Shown here in pieces: positions 6,208-7,837 of a stretch of DNA of 7,837 bases. A program made the translations under genes and the position numbers. Numbering within the stretch: position 1 is the stretch's first letter; every line of letters begins with the position of its first letter. The notes under the pieces were generated by a model that worked only from the letters and a program-made list of their open reading frames with translations, did no database searches and was not told the origin of the DNA. The stretch comes from an uncultured Lachnospiraceae bacterium (GTDB lineage: Bacteria; Bacillota; Clostridia; Lachnospirales; Lachnospiraceae): assembly GCA_902782625.1 (NCBI GenBank), contig CACZNZ010000153.1:1-7837 (forward strand), given 5' to 3'.

Positions 6208-6931
6208 TGTTTTCTCCCTGAAATACCTTTTTGAATTGAAGCATGACACTTTCCCAGCAGCGTGCGCTCAGGGGTATGGTTGTGCCGTCCAAAAGCAATA
6301 TCGAAATCCGCGTGATGCGTTGAATATGTAAGAGATTGACGATATAGCAGCGATGGCACTGTACAAAGATTTCATCAGGAAGCAGTCTGCGAAGTTCAGT
6401 AAACTTCATACGAATGTGTACTGAGTTTTCCATGGTCGTCAAATGGATATCAACGTAATGCCCCTGTGTTTCTGCATAGATAATGGTTTTCGGATCAATT
6501 TTTACCGCCTGCTTGTTATCCATCAGAACAATCCAATCTCCATGACGAAACAACCATTGACGATAGGAAATATCCAGACATTCAAAAACTTGCGCCTCTG
6601 TGATCGGTTTTTGTAAATATCGCAATGCGCATGCCTTGTACCCTTCAATGGCATATTGACCATAATTCGATACAAACACAATTTGCATGTTCTCATTCGT
6701 CTGGCGAAGATGCTCGGCTAGTTGTAAGCCGCTGAGTTCTCTGGGAAATTGAATGTCCAAAAACGCAACGTCAAATGGGAGTGCATTGTTTAGGACATTG
6801 AGCAGTTCTTCAGAAGATTCAAATATGGACACTGAAATTGATTCGACATTCTTCTTTGCCTTCCAACGTTGAACCATGGTCGTAACTGTCGAGACAGAAA
6901 GAGCCTCATCATCGCATATTACAATTCTCAT
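6182..6931 (-). CDS. agrA: LytTR-family response regulator, AgrA-like
   Basis: 249 residues. The receiver domain (about 1-120) shows the acidic pocket D7-D8 in VICDDEA, phosphoacceptor D59 in FLDIQFP, and the conserved Lys K108 in LQKPI. The LytTR DNA-binding domain (about 135-238) includes IIYAETQGHYVDIH, the segment EIFVQCHRCYIVNLLHI and the terminal IPLSARCWESV. These domains define the AgrA/VirR/ComE family, which binds paired direct repeats near promoters. The start at 6931 has GTAGGAG 7-8 nt upstream; a longer in-frame start at 6973 would overlap the -10 element. It is the first gene of the operon, with a good promoter at 6962-6990. Likely targets are the divergent agrD promoter and its own. 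I found no convincing LytTR repeat pair in the shared region. Confidence 0.93.
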   Translation of the reverse strand: MRIVICDDEALSVSTVTTMVQRWKAKKNVESISVSIFESSEELLNVLNNALPFDVAFLDIQFPRELSGLQLAEHLRQTNENMQIVFVSNYGQYAIEGYKACALRYLQKPITEAQVFECLDISYRQWLFRHGDWIVLMDNKQAVKIDPKTIIYAETQGHYVDIHLTTMENSVHIRMKFTELRRLLPDEIFVQCHRCYIVNLLHIQRITRISILLLDGTTIPLSARCWESVMLQFKKVFQGENNVYTLDSI

Positions 6932-6961
6932 TGCAAAATCTCCTACCCATTTCTCAAGTTG

Positions 6962-6990
6962 ATTATACTCCATCGTTATCCTGAATTCAA
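6962..6990 (-). promoter_or_regulatory. Sigma-A promoter of the agrA-agrC-agrB operon
   Basis: On the minus strand TTGAAT (6990-6985), an exact 17-nt spacer, and a perfect TATAAT (6967-6962). Transcription would start near 6955, about 24 nt before the start at 6931, leaving room for the GTAGGAG ribosome site. This is the best promoter in the window. Confidence 0.75.
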
Positions 6991-7004
6991 TATTACGCCG
7001 ATGG

Positions 7005-7028
7005 AATGGTGCATTATTCTACACCATT
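7005..7028. promoter_or_regulatory. 7-bp inverted repeat in the divergent agr region
   Basis: AATGGTG (7005-7011) and CACCATT (7022-7028) are exact complements around 10 nt. The centre lies about 61 bp upstream of the predicted operon start site, a common activator position. It is a candidate operator, but LytTR proteins usually use direct repeats, so another regulator may bind. Confidence 0.4.
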
Positions 7029-7084
7029 TTGAGAAAAAAGTATCTCGATTTGATGTATGGTAACAATCAGTCATGCCCAAACGA

Positions 7085-7096
7085 CATGAATTCATG
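7085..7096. promoter_or_regulatory. 12-bp perfect palindrome upstream of agrD
   Basis: CATGAATTCATG is a perfect 12-bp palindrome about 60 bp before the agrD start codon and just upstream of the presumed agrD -35 region, near -48. Candidate regulator binding site. Confidence 0.4.
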
Positions 7097-7103
7097 AGAA
7101 ATT

Positions 7104-7132
7104 TTAATTTTGTTCACTTTTTGTAGTATTAT
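7104..7132 (+). promoter_or_regulatory. Weak candidate promoter of agrD
   Basis: A TATTAT -10 (7127-7132) lies 25 bp before the start codon. At 17-nt spacing the -35 position (7104-7109) is TTAATT, a poor match. A good -10 with a poor -35 suits a promoter that depends on an activator, as agr promoters do. Confidence 0.4.
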
Positions 7133-7156
7133 AAAAGTCGAAAGGAGTTGAAAACA

Positions 7157-7312
7157 ATGCTAAATTCTCTTCTGGTAGCAATGACAGATCTTCTTTGTGA
7201 GTATGGCAGATGGGGTGCAGGATTACCGAGTTGCCATGGAGCTTTTGAACCTTCCGTTCCTCAAGAACTGGTAGAAGAGCTCGATGAGAAAGAATCGCAG
7301 GTATCCGATTAA
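7157..7312 (+). CDS. agrD: AgrD-like cyclic (thio)lactone autoinducer precursor peptide
   Basis: 51 residues, starting MLNSLLVAMTDLLCEYGRW, with AAAGGAG 9 nt before the ATG. Layout fits AgrD: an amphipathic, hydrophobic N-terminal helix (about 1-16); a central core GAGLPSCHGAF (20-30); then EPSVPQELVEEL (31-42) and an acidic tail ending SQVSD. The EPxVPxEL block right after the core is the hallmark AgrB-recognition region (compare DEPxVPxEL in staphylococci). By analogy AgrB cuts after F30, and Cys26 closes a five-residue CHGAF thiolactone; the N-terminal tail length cannot be predicted. It lies on the opposite strand from agrB, 2.3 kb away, divergent from the regulator-kinase-agrB operon. 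Divergent transcription from a 225-bp control region suggests autoinduction. It is short enough to be skipped by gene callers. Confidence 0.88.
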   Translation: MLNSLLVAMTDLLCEYGRWGAGLPSCHGAFEPSVPQELVEELDEKESQVSD

Positions 7313-7597
7313 ACATCTCCGGACGGCAGTTCTTTGCAAGTGGCATGCGTATTCGACAAACCTATGACATTCCTTGTCATAGGTAACGACTCGGCATGCA
7401 TGGATTCGGCAATGGGAATTTGAACGATTGCATAGAATTCAGTTGAATCCAAATGCTTTGAACATGCTTCAAATGACGCAACTATACAAGCAGAAGGAAA
7501 GTGTTCCTGCCAGTTGGAGGGTACTTGGTTCTCCCACCGTATTGACAACACCAAATTCAATGTGAAGGTTCCGGAGAACCGTTCCTTCGGAACAGAA
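7313..7597 (+). other. Non-coding 3' region of the agrD transcript
   Basis: No supported gene occurs between the agrD stop and the strong terminator at 7598. The stretch contains the 7343-7399 hairpin, small local stems such as GTTCCTTCGGAAC (7581-7593), and a CTCCC sequence (7531-7535). It would form a structured 3' tail of about 285 nt on the agrD mRNA if transcription runs to the terminator. Confidence 0.45.
7343..7399 (+). repeat. Long imperfect hairpin downstream of agrD
   Basis: The core is a perfect 10-bp stem, ACCTATGACA (7360-7369) with TGTCATAGGT (7375-7384), around the 5-nt loop TTCCT. It is extended by TCG/CGA (7353-7355 with 7387-7389) and GCATGC/GCATGC (7343-7348 with 7394-7399). 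It starts about 30 nt after the agrD stop. No T-run follows, so it is more likely an RNA structure or processing/stability element than a terminator. Confidence 0.6.
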
Positions 7598-7635
7598 CAC
7601 AAAACCCCGCAGACAAATACCTGCGGGGTTTTGTG
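7598..7635 (+). terminator. Strong, likely bidirectional intrinsic terminator
   Basis: CACAAAACCCCGCAG (7598-7612) pairs perfectly over 15 bp with CTGCGGGGTTTTGTG (7621-7635) around an 8-nt loop. The GC core CCCCGCAG/CTGCGGGG is flanked by A4 and T4, so it can end transcripts in both directions. It most likely ends the agrD transcript, and perhaps an unseen minus-strand gene to the right. Confidence 0.85.
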
Positions 7636-7837
7636 CATCAACCAAAGTGATAATGTAGAGATTTGAATTCAATTTTACCTGGATCGCACCATTCAAAACT
7701 TGAAATCTGGAGTTTCTATTCCGTGGTCAATTATATCTATTGTATTCTTGTACAGTGGGGACGGTTCCAACGGCATTGAGATAGCACAAACGGAGAGAGG
7801 GAAGCAAGCGTAGATGGAGTGATAGAAAGAGAAACAA
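7636..7837. other. Right-edge intergenic stretch with a GGGGACGG motif
   Basis: No ORF with a start and ribosome site is evident. GTGGGGACGGTTCC at 7755-7768 shares the octamer GGGGACGG with the left-edge palindrome but has no matching second arm inside the window. The last 50 bases are purine-rich and may lead into another element or gene beyond the edge. Confidence 0.35.

Noticed and set aside
7309..7641. Minus-strand 110-codon ORF overlapping the agrD 3' end
   Set aside because: Starts within the terminator stem, lacks a ribosome site, and has no recognisable protein features.
7436..7666. 76-codon plus-strand open frame with several Cys residues
   Set aside because: No ATG and no ribosome site; it runs straight through the strong terminator hairpin, so translation is unlikely.
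1..7837. tRNA, rRNA, CRISPR array, intact insertion sequence
   Set aside because: Looked for cloverleaf-type ends, repeat-spacer periodicity and transposase motifs; none were seen.

Overview
The window looks like a chromosomal segment of a low-to-moderate GC Bacillota, probably a clostridial gut-type lineage. Evidence: strong AGGAG-type ribosome sites, a LytTR regulator with a GHKL histidine kinase, an AgrB-type protease, and a cyclic-peptide pheromone precursor. No species can be named from the sequence alone.

Right half (about 4.3-7.6 kb): a complete agr-type peptide quorum-sensing locus in an unusual layout. A minus-strand operon encodes, in order, a LytTR response regulator (AgrA-like), a seven-helix GHKL sensor kinase (AgrC-like) and an AgrB peptidase. 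Divergent from it, on the plus strand, is a 51-residue AgrD-like precursor that is easy to miss. It carries a CHGAF core followed by EPSVPQEL. The 225-bp divergent region holds a good sigma-A promoter for the operon and two dyad elements. The agrD stop is followed by about 285 non-coding bases containing a long imperfect hairpin, and then a very strong GC-rich terminator. The inferred circuit is: AgrD cut and cyclised by AgrB, exported, sensed by the AgrC-like kinase, relayed to the AgrA-like regulator, and feedback on the divergent promoters.

Middle (3.2-4.3 kb): an unrecognised small secreted protein (minus) faces a small XRE-family repressor-like gene (plus) across a 389-bp AT-rich region. 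That region has a 9-bp inverted repeat and candidate promoters. The XRE gene ends 10 bp from the end of agrB, converging on it.

Left half (0.16-3.2 kb): a large secreted protein (732 residues) combines a propeller-like N-terminal half with an extracellular solute-binding-protein half. It is preceded by a 15-bp perfect inverted repeat in its leader. Downstream is an ECF sigma factor gene broken by a single frameshift between regions 2 and 4.

Edges: the left end holds the tail of an upstream gene, ATGA-coupled to a small ORF. That ORF contains a GGGGACGG palindrome, and its 3' half is antisense to the sigma gene, which suggests a rearrangement junction near 135-170. The same GGGGACGG motif recurs alone at 7757, near the right edge. 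No tRNA, rRNA, CRISPR array or intact transposase gene was seen.
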